Assembly (NCBI GenBank): GCA_964427955.1
Contig: CAYRWY010000010.1
Location: forward strand, 1 to 39,758
Source: JACRBK01 sp964427955
Lineage (GTDB): Bacteria > Chloroflexota > Anaerolineae > Aggregatilineales > Aggregatilineaceae
Length of the DNA stretch: 39,758 nucleotides
Reading direction: 5' to 3'
Positions 22,549-31,355 of this stretch are shown here, in pieces. The translations under genes and the position numbers were made by a program. The notes beneath the pieces are model-generated. The model did not search any database, had not been told where the DNA came from, and was given only the letters and a program-made list of their open reading frames with translations. How positions within the stretch are numbered: position 1 is the stretch's first letter; every line of letters begins with the position of its first letter.

Positions 22549-24862
22549 GCGCGACATTCCGTCCTGGCTGCCGCTGGCGCTGATCGTCCTGGTGCTGCTG
22601 GCGCTGTTTCATGCCCTGCTGAACGGGCACGCGCTGTTTTGGGGACTTCCGGCGCTCCAGTTCGTGCCCTGGCGGCAGTTGGCTTTCGAAGAACTGCTCG
22701 CCGGACGACTGCCGACCTGGAATCCGTACCTGGGCGCGGGCGCGCCGCTGCTGGCGAATTACCAGACCGCGTTGTTTTATCCGCCCAACTGGCTGGGGCT
22801 GATCCTGCCCGACGCGCAGGCGATGTCGCTGGTGGCGCTGCTGCACGTCGTGTGGGCTGGGCTGGGCATGTGGTTGTTCGTGGGCGCGTTGGGCCTGCCG
22901 CCGTTTGGACGCGGGATCAGCACCCTGGCCTACGCGCTGGGCGGCACCCTGATGGCGCGGCTGGGATCGTATCCGACGGCGGACGCGGGGGCCTGGCTGC
23001 CCTGGCTGTTCTGGATCGTCCACCGCCTCACGATCCGGCGGCGCGGGCGAGACGTGGGCGGGCTGGCGCTGATCTTCGCGATGCAGCTTTTGGCCGGACA
23101 CGCGCAGACCGTCTGGTACAGCCTGATGGGCGTGGGGCTGTACGGGCTGTGGCAGATAGCCTGGGTCCAGCGGCGCGACGCGTTCCGGCGCCGGGCGGGA
23201 ACCGTGCTTCTGATCGGCGCAGCCTTCGCGCTGGGGGTGGCCATCGCCGCAATCCAGATCATCCCCACCGCCGAGTACCTGGCGGAATCGCAGCGGTCAG
23301 GCGGCTTGAACTACGCCACGCTGACCAACCTCTCCTATCACCCGGCCCGGCTGATCACGCTGTTCAGCCCGAATTTCTTCGGCACGCCCGCCGATGGTAG
23401 CTACATCACCCAGGGCATCTACTTCGAGGACGCCGCCTATATCGGCTTCATCCCGATGATCTCCGCCCTGGCGGCCATCAACGGCTGGCGACGTAAGCGG
23501 AACCAACTCGACGAGCACCCGACGTTTGCCAGCGTGCCGATCTGGATCATGCTGGCGCTGCTGGCGCTGTTTTTCGCCGCCGGGAAACACAACCCCGTCT
23601 TCCACTTTTTGTACGACTACGTCCCGACCTTCAACGCCTTCCGCGAGCCGGTGCGCTGGCTGATCCTGGCCGAATTCGGGCTGGCGGTGCTGGCGGGCAT
23701 CGGCACGGGACACTGGGGGCGCGGCAAATGGGTCGTCTTCTGGTCCCGGCTGGCCGCCGCGGGCGGGGGCGCGATGGCGATTATGGCGCTAGTTGGGCTG
23801 GAAGTCGTCAAATTCGATTCCCATAACCTGCGGGTGCTGGCCTGGGGATTGGTGGTACTCGGCTGTGGCATCGCGGGCGCGGCCCTGTTCACGCTGACTC
23901 AGCCGGTTGAGCCGTCGCGGCTTTCCCCGCGCGCCTGGCGGATCGGCGTGCTGGTCCTCGTCGCGCTCGACCTGGCCTGGATGGCGGATGGGCTGAATCC
24001 CACCGTCTCCGCCGACTTTTTCCGCCAGCAAAAAACAGATCGCGCGCCGGGACGGATTTTCTGGTACGAAGATTACCGCTACGACGTCACGTTTGGATCG
24101 GACAAGGACGATCCGGTCCAGATCGACGGCTACTTCGACCTGACCGATTATCGCCGGGCCACGCGGCAGTGGCGGGCCGTGCGGGCGTCGCTGCTGCCCA
24201 ACATCAATCTGCTGGATCGCGTGCCGTCACTGAACAACAACGATCCGCTGCTGCCGTCGTACCACAGCCAGTACATCGACCTGATCGAAGCGGCAGGCGA
24301 ACAGGCCGGGGCGCTGCTGCAAGCGGCGGGCGTCACGCAGGTGTATGGAAAAGTGCCCACCGGCTGGCAGGGTGAAAATCCGGCCACGGCCCCCACCGGC
24401 GACGGCAGTACGGCCTGGGTCGTCCCCCAGGCGGAATGGTCCGGCTCGGATACAGCTATCGACGCGGCGCTGCGCGATCCGGCCTGGGACCCGCGGCACA
24501 CCGCGATCCTGGCCGGACAACCGGCTGCCGCAGAGACCGGTCCCCAACTGACGACCGGACAGGTGACGGTGATCGAAAACGATCCGGCCCGGCGGCGCTA
24601 TCACGTCAGCACGGATGGCGCGGGCTTCCTGGTGATCAGCGAGACGTGGTATCCCGGCTGGACGGTAAAAGTCAACGGCCAACCGACCCGGCTGTACCGG
24701 GCGAACCTGGCTTTTCAGGCGGTGGCGGTTCCGGCAGGCGAAGCGGACATCACCCTGACCTACCGGATCACTCACTGGTGGGCGGGCGTGGCGATCTCCG
24801 GGATCGCGCTGTTGATCGCGGGAGGATTGATCGCCGCCCCAAGCATCAAGAGGCGAACATGA
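22541..24862 (+). CDS. YfhO-family membrane protein, copy B2
   Basis: A 773-residue YfhO-family protein and the clearer of the two in this operon. Loop 1 reads Leu-Pro-Thr-Trp-Asn-Pro-Tyr...Gly-Ala-Pro-Leu-Leu-Ala-Asn...Tyr-Pro-Pro, followed by about twelve helices. The C-terminal soluble domain carries Glu-Thr-Trp-Tyr-Pro-Gly-Trp-Thr-Val-Lys-Val-Asn-Gly, then Ala-Val-Pro-Ala-Gly and a final membrane helix with Arg/Lys-rich end, which is the standard YfhO ending. The family is thought to transfer or flip sugars for envelope polymers, but substrates are mostly unknown. The ATG at 22541 overlaps gene A2 by 8 bp; its TGA overlaps the glycosyltransferase ATG by 4 bp. Confidence 0.85.
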   Translation: MTKRDIPSWLPLALIVLVLLALFHALLNGHALFWGLPALQFVPWRQLAFEELLAGRLPTWNPYLGAGAPLLANYQTALFYPPNWLGLILPDAQAMSLVALLHVVWAGLGMWLFVGALGLPPFGRGISTLAYALGGTLMARLGSYPTADAGAWLPWLFWIVHRLTIRRRGRDVGGLALIFAMQLLAGHAQTVWYSLMGVGLYGLWQIAWVQRRDAFRRRAGTVLLIGAAFALGVAIAAIQIIPTAEYLAESQRSGGLNYATLTNLSYHPARLITLFSPNFFGTPADGSYITQGIYFEDAAYIGFIPMISALAAINGWRRKRNQLDEHPTFASVPIWIMLALLALFFAAGKHNPVFHFLYDYVPTFNAFREPVRWLILAEFGLAVLAGIGTGHWGRGKWVVFWSRLAAAGGGAMAIMALVGLEVVKFDSHNLRVLAWGLVVLGCGIAGAALFTLTQPVEPSRLSPRAWRIGVLVLVALDLAWMADGLNPTVSADFFRQQKTDRAPGRIFWYEDYRYDVTFGSDKDDPVQIDGYFDLTDYRRATRQWRAVRASLLPNINLLDRVPSLNNNDPLLPSYHSQYIDLIEAAGEQAGALLQAAGVTQVYGKVPTGWQGENPATAPTGDGSTAWVVPQAEWSGSDTAIDAALRDPAWDPRHTAILAGQPAAAETGPQLTTGQVTVIENDPARRRYHVSTDGAGFLVISETWYPGWTVKVNGQPTRLYRANLAFQAVAVPAGEADITLTYRITHWWAGVAISGIALLIAGGLIAAPSIKRRT

Positions 24863-25836
24863 CCGCTCTGCCCTTCGTCTCGGTGATCGTGCCGGTGCGC
24901 AACGAGGAGGCTTATATCCGGCGCACGCTGGCCGCGATCCTGGCCCAGGACTACCCGGCAGATCGAATGGAGGTGCTGGTCGTCGATGGGCAGTCCGACG
25001 ACCGGACCGGACCGATCGTGCTCGCGCTGGCGGAAAGCGATCTACGCCTCCGGCTGATCGACCATCCGGGCCGGATTCAGTCGCGGGCCATGAACGTCGG
25101 GCTGGACGCGGCGCGCGGCGAGGTGATCGTGCGCGTGGACGGGCATACGGTCATCGCACCGGATTATGTGAGCCGCTGCGTTCACCACCTGCGCAGCACG
25201 GACGCGCAGCACGTCGGCGGACCGCAGCATTTTGTCGGTGTGACGGCCTGGGGGCGGGCCATTGCCGCCGCCTACCGCTCGCCGTTCAGCGTGCCCAGCC
25301 GGTTCAAAGTCAGCGATCAGGCGGAATTCGTGGATACGGTTTATCTCGGCGCATGGCCGCGCGCCATTTTCGACCAGGTGGGGCGCTTCGACGAAAACTT
25401 GGCTGTCAACGAAGATTACGAGCACAGCTACCGCATCCGGCAGGCAGGCGGACGAATTTTCCTCGCGCCGGACATCCGATCCGACTACTACGGGCGGCAA
25501 ACTCCCGCCCGCCTGGGGCAGCAGTTCTTGCGCTATGGGCGAGGCAAGGTCCAGGTATTGGCTCAAGCACCCGGCTCGGCCCGCCCACGCCACTTCGCCG
25601 CCCCGGCGCTGGTGGCGGCGCTGGTTCTGGGCGCGATCCTGGCCCCGGTGAACCACCGGATCGCGCGCGGAGTATTGGCCAGTTACGCGCTCGCCAACGG
25701 CGCGGCCACGATCCAAGCGGCGGCACAGCAGGGCTGGGGCGTGCGGCTCCGGCTGCCGGTGGTGTTCGCGATCATGCACCTCGCGTGGGGGAGCGGATTC
25801 TGGACCGAGATCGCGCGGAGGGTCTTCCGGCCATGA
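24859..25836 (+). CDS. Family 2 glycosyltransferase with C-terminal membrane helices
   Basis: A 325-residue GT-A-fold enzyme. Residues 7-12 (Val-Ser-Val-Ile-Val-Pro-Val) and Asn15-Glu-Glu start the nucleotide-sugar domain; Val-Asp-Gly-Gln-Ser-Asp-Asp (42-48) and Val-Asp-Gly-His (93-96) supply the acidic metal and nucleotide ligands, and Asn-Glu-Asp-Tyr-Glu (184-188) is the likely catalytic base region. A hydrophobic tail (about 225-310) suggests membrane association. The layout resembles succinoglycan ExoA-type enzymes. The ATG overlaps the YfhO stop (ATGA), and an ATGA also joins it to the next gene, so although the frame is open further upstream this start is well supported. It probably extends a lipid-linked glycan on the cytoplasmic side. 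Confidence 0.92.
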   Translation: MTALPFVSVIVPVRNEEAYIRRTLAAILAQDYPADRMEVLVVDGQSDDRTGPIVLALAESDLRLRLIDHPGRIQSRAMNVGLDAARGEVIVRVDGHTVIAPDYVSRCVHHLRSTDAQHVGGPQHFVGVTAWGRAIAAAYRSPFSVPSRFKVSDQAEFVDTVYLGAWPRAIFDQVGRFDENLAVNEDYEHSYRIRQAGGRIFLAPDIRSDYYGRQTPARLGQQFLRYGRGKVQVLAQAPGSARPRHFAAPALVAALVLGAILAPVNHRIARGVLASYALANGAATIQAAAQQGWGVRLRLPVVFAIMHLAWGSGFWTEIARRVFRP

Positions 25837-27206
25837 AAAAACACCGCCGCCCGCTCAAGGTATTCGAACGCCGCTACCTGCTGATGACCGGCGACGTGCT
25901 GGCGGTGCTGATCGCGGTCCTGATCGCGCTCGTGATCTGGGTGATCGTCGATGGGCGGGGCCGCGGCGTGTCATTCATCCTCGCGCGGGCGTACTGGTTC
26001 CCGATCCTGGCCGGGCTGTGGCTGGCGCTCGCCCAGGCCAACGATTTTTATCACCTGCGGTTCGCGGCGCGCATCGACGCCGCCCTGACCCGGCTGGTCC
26101 AGATCACGCTGCAACTATGGGTGCTGTACCTGCTGATCTTCTTCGTCTCCCCGCGTGACGCCCTGCCCCGCCTGTTCATCCTGTACTACGGCGTGCTCTC
26201 GCTGGTGCTGATCGCGCTGTGGCGGATATGGCGGCCTTCGATGCTCCATTGGGTTAGAATCCGGCGGCGAGCGTTAATCGTGATGGTCGGCGGTGTTAGC
26301 CCGGCGGCGCAGATGATGATGAAGACCCTGGACGAGGAAGCACCGGATGTCTACCATATCGACCATGTGATTCTCTGGGCCAAGTTCGATCTACTCCACA
26401 CGGTACAGTTTCACGATGCCTCAGAGATCATCCTGGTGCAGGGGCCTGAGCAGTATACCTGGGATGTCTTCCAGGGCATCATGGATTGTTACGAGCAGGG
26501 GGTGAGCATCGTCCCGCTGCCGCTGCTGTACGAGCAGATCACCGGGCGCGTGCCGGTGGACTATCTCACGCCCCAGGAACTCGTCGCGCTACTGCCCGCC
26601 GGTGGCGATGCGTTGTTCGACCCTTACCCTATAATCAAGCGCGGCATGGATATTGTGCTGGCGCTGATCGGGTTGGCGATCTTCGCCGTCCTGCTGCCAG
26701 GGATCGTGCTGGCGCTGTGGCTGGACTCGCGTGGTCCCATTTTTTACCGGCAGGAACGGGTCGGGCGCGGGGGCAAGCTGTTCAAAGTGATCAAGCTGCG
26801 CTCGATGATCCCGGACGCGGAGCGCGAGACCGGACCCCAGTGGGCTGCTCGCGACGATCCCCGCATCACGCGCGTCGGCAAGGTGCTGCGCCGCACCCGC
26901 CTGGACGAAGTGCCGCAGTTGGTGAACGTGCTGCGCGGCGAGATGAGCCTGATCGGCCCGCGCCCCGAACGCCCGGAATTCGTCGCCGCACTGAGCGAGA
27001 CCCTGCCGTGTTATCGCGCGCGGCACGCCGTCAAGCCCGGCATCACCGGCTGGGCGCAGGTGAACCACCCCTACACCAACACCACCGAAGAGGCGCTGAT
27101 CAAGCTGCAATATGATCTGTACTACCTGCGGCACCGCTCGCTGGCGCTGGACCTGCTGATCCTGCTGCGCACCGCCGGGCGAATGTTGTCGTTCAAGGGG
27201 TTGTGA
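25833..27206 (+). CDS. Polyprenyl-phosphate glycosyl-1-phosphate transferase (PHPT)
   Basis: A 457-residue WcaJ/CpsE-type sugar transferase that starts glycan assembly by moving a sugar-1-phosphate from a nucleotide sugar onto undecaprenyl phosphate. Order: four N-terminal helices (about 18-135), a divergent nucleotide-binding-like domain (145-250), a re-entrant helix (268-298) and the catalytic domain with Lys-Leu-Arg-Ser-Met (321-325), the catalytic Asp358-Glu359 in Leu-Asp-Glu-Val-Pro-Gln, Gly-Pro-Arg-Pro-Glu-Arg-Pro-Glu (375-382) and Lys-Pro-Gly-Ile-Thr-Gly-Trp (401-407). The ATG overlaps the previous stop by 4 bp. As last gene of the six it supplies the first committed step, so the operon probably makes one envelope polysaccharide or glycoprotein glycan. 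Confidence 0.95.
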   Translation: MKKHRRPLKVFERRYLLMTGDVLAVLIAVLIALVIWVIVDGRGRGVSFILARAYWFPILAGLWLALAQANDFYHLRFAARIDAALTRLVQITLQLWVLYLLIFFVSPRDALPRLFILYYGVLSLVLIALWRIWRPSMLHWVRIRRRALIVMVGGVSPAAQMMMKTLDEEAPDVYHIDHVILWAKFDLLHTVQFHDASEIILVQGPEQYTWDVFQGIMDCYEQGVSIVPLPLLYEQITGRVPVDYLTPQELVALLPAGGDALFDPYPIIKRGMDIVLALIGLAIFAVLLPGIVLALWLDSRGPIFYRQERVGRGGKLFKVIKLRSMIPDAERETGPQWAARDDPRITRVGKVLRRTRLDEVPQLVNVLRGEMSLIGPRPERPEFVAALSETLPCYRARHAVKPGITGWAQVNHPYTNTTEEALIKLQYDLYYLRHRSLALDLLILLRTAGRMLSFKGL

Positions 27207-28331
27207 TCAACCGGAGACGACGAATAGAATCAGGGGAATCCACAGCGTGCTGTAGAGCAGCGGGCGGCGGCGCCGGTTGTGGGCCGCATACAGCACGACC
27301 ATCAGCACCAGGCCGGGAATGAAGCGCAGCAGACCCAAAAATTCGCGGTAAGTCGAAAACGGCACGAAGGGCATCACCGCCGCGTTGACCAACAGCAGGC
27401 ACGAATACAGCTCCCATTTGCGCTGGCGTAGATCGCGGATCGTCTCCCGCAGCGCCCACACCGTCGGCAGCACGGCGGCAGGGATCACGAGCAGCACGCC
27501 CAGCAGCAAAAACGCGGCGAGACTGCCGTCGGTGGCGATCTTCAAGACGCCCAGGAAGGGTACGATCTCGAACGGGGTGGCTTTGGCCCCGCCCGATCCG
27601 ATGCCGAATTCGCCCAACCAGTGGTACAGAACGATCTGCCAGATCACGAAGGGCAGCCCGGTGACCAGCCCCAGCCGGATCGCGTCGCGCCAGCGGCGGT
27701 TGAGCGCAAAGTAAAGCAGATAGCCCGCCACGAACAGACCGACCATCTCTTTCGCCAGCCCGGCCAGCGCCAGCAGGGCCGCGCCCGCCCAGAAGCGATC
27801 CCGCCGCATCGTCCAGAGAGCGGCGATCACCAGCCCGTAGGCCAGCGCCTCGGTGGTGCTGAGCCGCACCGCCATGAACACACCCGCATACAGCCCGTAG
27901 GAAAGCGCATACCAGCGGCTCTGCCGCTCGGCGACCAGCAGGTCTTCGAGCAGCGCCGTGCCGCCAACCAGCGCAATCAGGTTCACGAGGACGAACACCC
28001 AGGGGATCAGGCGATCCTGGCCGACGCTGAACAGCCAGCCCAGCGCGGGCAGTAACATGCGCTGCGCCCGGTAGGCGGGCACGTCCAGGCAGTCGGGCGC
28101 ATGAGCGGGATCGCGCGCGAGGTAATAGGCGAACTGGCCGTCGTAGCCTTCGGTGCCATCCGGGCAGTGCGCGCCGTCCTGGCCGGTGCACGGGCTGAAA
28201 CACTGGCCAATCGACACGAAAACTTTGGAACCCGCGTCTTTGACGGCGAAAATGGTGCCGAGATAGAGCAGGCTCAGCACCAGCACGATCATCCAGGGAC
28301 GCAATGTGCGTATACTATAATGGTTCGCCAT
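27207..28331 (-). CDS. GT-C-like polytopic membrane protein
   Basis: A 374-residue protein with about nine membrane helices. Helix 1 (about 12-32) is followed by a Cys-containing loop with Gly-Tyr-Asp-Gly-Gln-Phe-Ala-Tyr-Tyr-Leu-Ala, an Asp-containing loop-1 motif common in small uncharacterised GT-C-like proteins. Further on come Ser-Thr-Thr-Glu-Ala-Leu-Ala-Tyr and Leu-Ala-Lys-Glu-Met, also common in that group. It faces the glycan operon, and its TGA abuts that operon's TGA with no spacer (27204-27209 read TGATCA). Likely a lipid-sugar-dependent transferase, but substrate and product are unknown. The ATG at 28331 lacks a clear ribosome site and is only 21 bp from the divergent repair gene. 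Confidence 0.7.
   Translation of the reverse strand: MANHYSIRTLRPWMIVLVLSLLYLGTIFAVKDAGSKVFVSIGQCFSPCTGQDGAHCPDGTEGYDGQFAYYLARDPAHAPDCLDVPAYRAQRMLLPALGWLFSVGQDRLIPWVFVLVNLIALVGGTALLEDLLVAERQSRWYALSYGLYAGVFMAVRLSTTEALAYGLVIAALWTMRRDRFWAGAALLALAGLAKEMVGLFVAGYLLYFALNRRWRDAIRLGLVTGLPFVIWQIVLYHWLGEFGIGSGGAKATPFEIVPFLGVLKIATDGSLAAFLLLGVLLVIPAAVLPTVWALRETIRDLRQRKWELYSCLLLVNAAVMPFVPFSTYREFLGLLRFIPGLVLMVVLYAAHNRRRRPLLYSTLWIPLILFVVSG
28316..28321 (+). promoter_or_regulatory. -10 box (TATAAT) for the alkyltransferase-like gene
   Basis: A perfect TATAAT lies inside the first codons of the divergent membrane-protein gene. Transcription would start near 28328, 25 nt before the ATG at 28353. The preceding -35 region is weak. 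Confidence 0.45.
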
Positions 28332-28352
28332 AGCATTCAGTCGAGGTCACGG

Positions 28353-28727
28353 ATGAAACCTGTATCCTTTAACGAGCTAGTCTATGCCCTGGTCCGGCAC
28401 ATTCCGCCGGGTCACGTGCTCAACTATGGCCGCATCGCCGAACTGCTTGATGCACCGCAGGGTGCCAGAGAAGTGGGCTGGGCGATGAGTTCGCTGCACG
28501 GCCACCCTGACGTGCCCTGGCACCGGGTCGTGAACGCCCAGGGCCGGGTCAGCATCAAAGGCTCACCGCTGGCGGCGGCGGAACAGCGCGCCCGCCTGGA
28601 AGCCGAGGGCATCGTCTTCGACGAAAAAGACACCCTGGACATGGAAAAACATCTCTGGAATCCGCCCCCGCCGGAAGTCGAAGCGATCCTCCGGGAAGCG
28701 CGCGGCGAAGCGCCGGATCAGCCCTAG
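28353..28727 (+). CDS. Alkyltransferase-like (ATL) DNA repair protein
   Basis: A 124-residue protein equivalent to the DNA-binding domain of O6-alkylguanine-DNA alkyltransferase. The active-site motif Pro-Cys-His-Arg is Pro-Trp-His-Arg here (Trp56), the diagnostic change of ATL proteins such as E. coli YbaZ and yeast Atl1. These cannot remove the alkyl group but bind and flip O6-alkylguanine, passing it to nucleotide excision repair. Also visible are Asn-Tyr-Gly-Arg-Ile-Ala (24-29, the Tyr that helps flip the base) and Arg39, the arginine finger, in Ala-Arg-Glu-Val-Gly. The ATG at 28353 follows GAGGT; the frame is open further upstream without homology. Its TAG overlaps the TAG of the convergent GH31 gene (CTAG). 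Confidence 0.93.
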   Translation: MKPVSFNELVYALVRHIPPGHVLNYGRIAELLDAPQGAREVGWAMSSLHGHPDVPWHRVVNAQGRVSIKGSPLAAAEQRARLEAEGIVFDEKDTLDMEKHLWNPPPPEVEAILREARGEAPDQP

Positions 28728-31246
28728 AAACGCAGCGGGCGGGTGATCGTCCGCTCGGTTTCGGTGCGCCCGCGCCCGGCGATGCGCACTTCCGTGAACG
28801 GCTGGACCATGAACTCGACCACGCCGCCCTCGTAGTACCAGATCGGGGCGCTCTGCCCATCCATGAACACGCGCTCCGGCTCGCCGGAAATGCCGACGAT
28901 TTCCATCCGTAGCTGGCGGTAGGGCGGCTGATACTGGCCCGCCCGCCGCCACTCGACGGCAAACTGGCCGGACGGCAGGAACTTGCACGAGAAATACGAC
29001 CAGCGGTAATCGCCCTGCTGGTAGGCCAGCCCTTCACCCGCATCCTCGTAGAGCGTCGTTTCGCCGCTGCCCGCGTAGGCGCGCAGGCACGGCTCGGCCA
29101 GCGGTTTTTCGCCCACATACTGCATTACCGGCCAGAGAGGCAGCACTTTTCCGGCGCGAACGTAGATCGGCATTCGTTCCAGCGGCGCTGCGATGGTCAC
29201 CGAGCGTGAGCCGTCGATCAGCTTGCCGGTGTCGTACTCGTACCAGACGCCGCGCGGGAGGTACAACTCGCGCTCGGTCGCGCCGGGTTCGAGCACCGGG
29301 GCCACCAGGATCACGTCGCCGAGCATGAAGGCATCGTCACGCCCGCGCAGTTCGGGATCGGTGGGGTCCGACATGAACAGCGGGCGGACAATCGGCGTCC
29401 CTTCCTGGGCGCACTGGGCGAAGGTCGAATAAATATAGGGCATCAGGCGGTAGCGCAGTTCGAGGTACTTACGCACGATGCTTTCGTAGGGTTCGCCGTA
29501 GCTCCAGGGTTCGTGGGGCGCGGTCCCGGCCATCGAATGAACGCGGAAATAGGGGAGCATACTCCCTAACTGCATCCAGCGGGTGAATAACTCGCCGTCG
29601 GGATCGCCCGCAAAGCCGCCGACATCCGGTCCCGTGAAGGCCATCCCGGACAGCCCGGCATTCAAGACCATGCTGATACTCAGCCGCAGGTGTTCCCAGG
29701 TGGCGGCATTGTCGCCGGTCCAGGTGGAGGTGTAACGCTGCGCGCCCGCATACGCCGCGCGCGTCATCACAAAGGGGCGCTTCTCCGGGCGATGTTTTTG
29801 CAGCCCTTCGCGCGTGGCCCGCGCCATGAGCATTCCATACACGTTATGACCGCCGCCCCCGTGCGTCTGCCCGGCGCCATCCCAGTCGTGCACGACGTAG
29901 TCGGGCAGCGTCGTCCCGCGCTGGAAGGTGATCGCCGTCGGCTCGTTCATGTCGTTCCACAGCCCGGCAAATCCGGCCTGGGTAAGCCCTAGAATTTGCT
30001 CCGACCACCAGGCGCGCGCCGGGGCGCTGGTGAAGTCCGGGAAATGGCAGTTGCCGGGCCAGACCGGTGCGCTGACCAGCTTGCCATCGGGATATTTCAG
30101 GAAAGCAGCGTCGCGCAGGCCGGATTGGTAGACCGCATAATTCGCGTCAATCTTGATCCCCGGATCGAGGATCGCCACCGCCTTGAAGCCTTCCTGCTCC
30201 AGGTCGGACAGCAGCCCTGGCAGCAGCGGAAACCGGGCGCGGTTCCAGGTAAAGCAGCGATAGCCGTCCATGTAATCAATATCGAAGTAGAGCACGTCGC
30301 AGGGCAGGTGACGGCGGCGGAATTCCTGGGCCAACCGGCGGAAAGCTGCCTCCGAGTCGTAGCCCCAGCGCGACTGGTGGAAGCCCAGCGCCCACAGCGG
30401 CGGCAGCGGCATCCGCCCGGTGAGCGCCGTATACTGCTTGAGCACGGCGGGGACGGTCGGCCCGGCGAAAAAGTAGAAGCGCAGCTCGCCCTCTTCGGCG
30501 AAAAAGGTCATTTCGCCCGGATCGGCAGCGCCCAGATCCACGCTGCCGCGTGCGGGGTTGTCCCACAGGATACCAAACGCCAGCTCGGACTGGGTGCCGA
30601 GATAAAACGGGATGCTCAGGTACACCGGATCGGCGTCGCGCAGATAGCCCGGCAGCGGATCGGCGTTCCACAGCGAGACTTTCTGGCCGCGCTGGTTGAT
30701 CGAACTGGCCCGCTGGCCGAGACCGTAGCAGGCTTCGGAGTCGGGGAGACGGCGCGCCCAGCGCACCTCGCGCTCGCGCCAGGCGATGCCCTCGGCATCC
30801 TCGCTCATCACCTGTTCGTCCGCCGTTTCAAACGAGAGACGGCACGAGTCCTTGTAGACCCGGCAGATCAACTGATCGGTCCTGATCGTGAGGCTGCTGT
30901 CTTGATCGGTCACAAGCGTGGCCAGGGGCGGCCAGTCGATCCGATCCACGGCGTAGGAAAACGTCGGCGCAAAATTAGCATCGGGGCGCATCCGAACCCG
31001 CACCATGTCCGCCGCCAGCGCCTGAATTTCGAGGCAGCCGTGCTCGGCCTGGATCACCACACTGCGCGGGCGCTGCTCAAAGGACAGCATTTTACCTAAC
31101 GTCTGGTATTTCCCACGCGCAGGTTTGTGTCCAAAGCGGTGGTTCAAAGAGCGCACCGTTGTATTATATTGGACAGCACGGAGCGCTCCTTCGAAGCCAA
31201 AGCCCTGCACCGATCTGACCAATGACTTCAAGTTCGATAACGTCAT
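28724..31246 (-). CDS. Glycoside hydrolase family 31 alpha-glycosidase
   Basis: An 840-residue GH31 enzyme that hydrolyses alpha-glycosidic bonds with retention of configuration. The nucleophile is Asp432 in Leu-Trp-Asn-Asp-Met-Asn-Glu-Pro-Thr, and the likely acid/base is Asp512 in Trp-Thr-Gly-Asp-Asn. Also seen are Gly-Leu-Gly-Gln-Arg near 175, Leu-Gly-Phe-His-Gln-Ser-Arg-Trp-Gly (about 287-295) and Tyr-Phe-Asp-Ile-Asp-Tyr-Met (about 320-326), all GH31 landmarks. No signal peptide is evident, so it is probably cytoplasmic. I chose the ATG at 31246, preceded by AGGA about 9 nt upstream, over an in-frame start at 31312. An N-terminal stretch of about 50 basic residues precedes the usual domain. 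The specific substrate (alpha-glucan, xyloside or other) cannot be read. Confidence 0.93.
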   Translation of the reverse strand: MTLSNLKSLVRSVQGFGFEGALRAVQYNTTVRSLNHRFGHKPARGKYQTLGKMLSFEQRPRSVVIQAEHGCLEIQALAADMVRVRMRPDANFAPTFSYAVDRIDWPPLATLVTDQDSSLTIRTDQLICRVYKDSCRLSFETADEQVMSEDAEGIAWREREVRWARRLPDSEACYGLGQRASSINQRGQKVSLWNADPLPGYLRDADPVYLSIPFYLGTQSELAFGILWDNPARGSVDLGAADPGEMTFFAEEGELRFYFFAGPTVPAVLKQYTALTGRMPLPPLWALGFHQSRWGYDSEAAFRRLAQEFRRRHLPCDVLYFDIDYMDGYRCFTWNRARFPLLPGLLSDLEQEGFKAVAILDPGIKIDANYAVYQSGLRDAAFLKYPDGKLVSAPVWPGNCHFPDFTSAPARAWWSEQILGLTQAGFAGLWNDMNEPTAITFQRGTTLPDYVVHDWDGAGQTHGGGGHNVYGMLMARATREGLQKHRPEKRPFVMTRAAYAGAQRYTSTWTGDNAATWEHLRLSISMVLNAGLSGMAFTGPDVGGFAGDPDGELFTRWMQLGSMLPYFRVHSMAGTAPHEPWSYGEPYESIVRKYLELRYRLMPYIYSTFAQCAQEGTPIVRPLFMSDPTDPELRGRDDAFMLGDVILVAPVLEPGATERELYLPRGVWYEYDTGKLIDGSRSVTIAAPLERMPIYVRAGKVLPLWPVMQYVGEKPLAEPCLRAYAGSGETTLYEDAGEGLAYQQGDYRWSYFSCKFLPSGQFAVEWRRAGQYQPPYRQLRMEIVGISGEPERVFMDGQSAPIWYYEGGVVEFMVQPFTEVRIAGRGRTETERTITRPLRF

Positions 31247-31355
31247 AGCCGAATTCCTACGATCAGGCCCTAAAAATCGCAATTCTTTCCAATGATAGCG
31301 TAGGTACCCCAACCGTGAAACAGGTAAAAAGTCACCAGGATGGCGGGCCGTCCGT

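Noticed and set aside
24436..24858. N-terminal extension of the family 2 glycosyltransferase
   Set aside because: It is a shifted frame of the YfhO gene; GT2 homology begins right after the ATG at 24859.
29996..31099. 367-codon plus-strand frame opposite GH31
   Set aside because: The minus strand carries the GH31 catalytic motifs; the plus frame has no recognisable features.
31247..31355. Promoter or terminator between tex and GH31
   Set aside because: A TATCAT box can be picked out, but its -35 is poor and no convincing hairpin is present.
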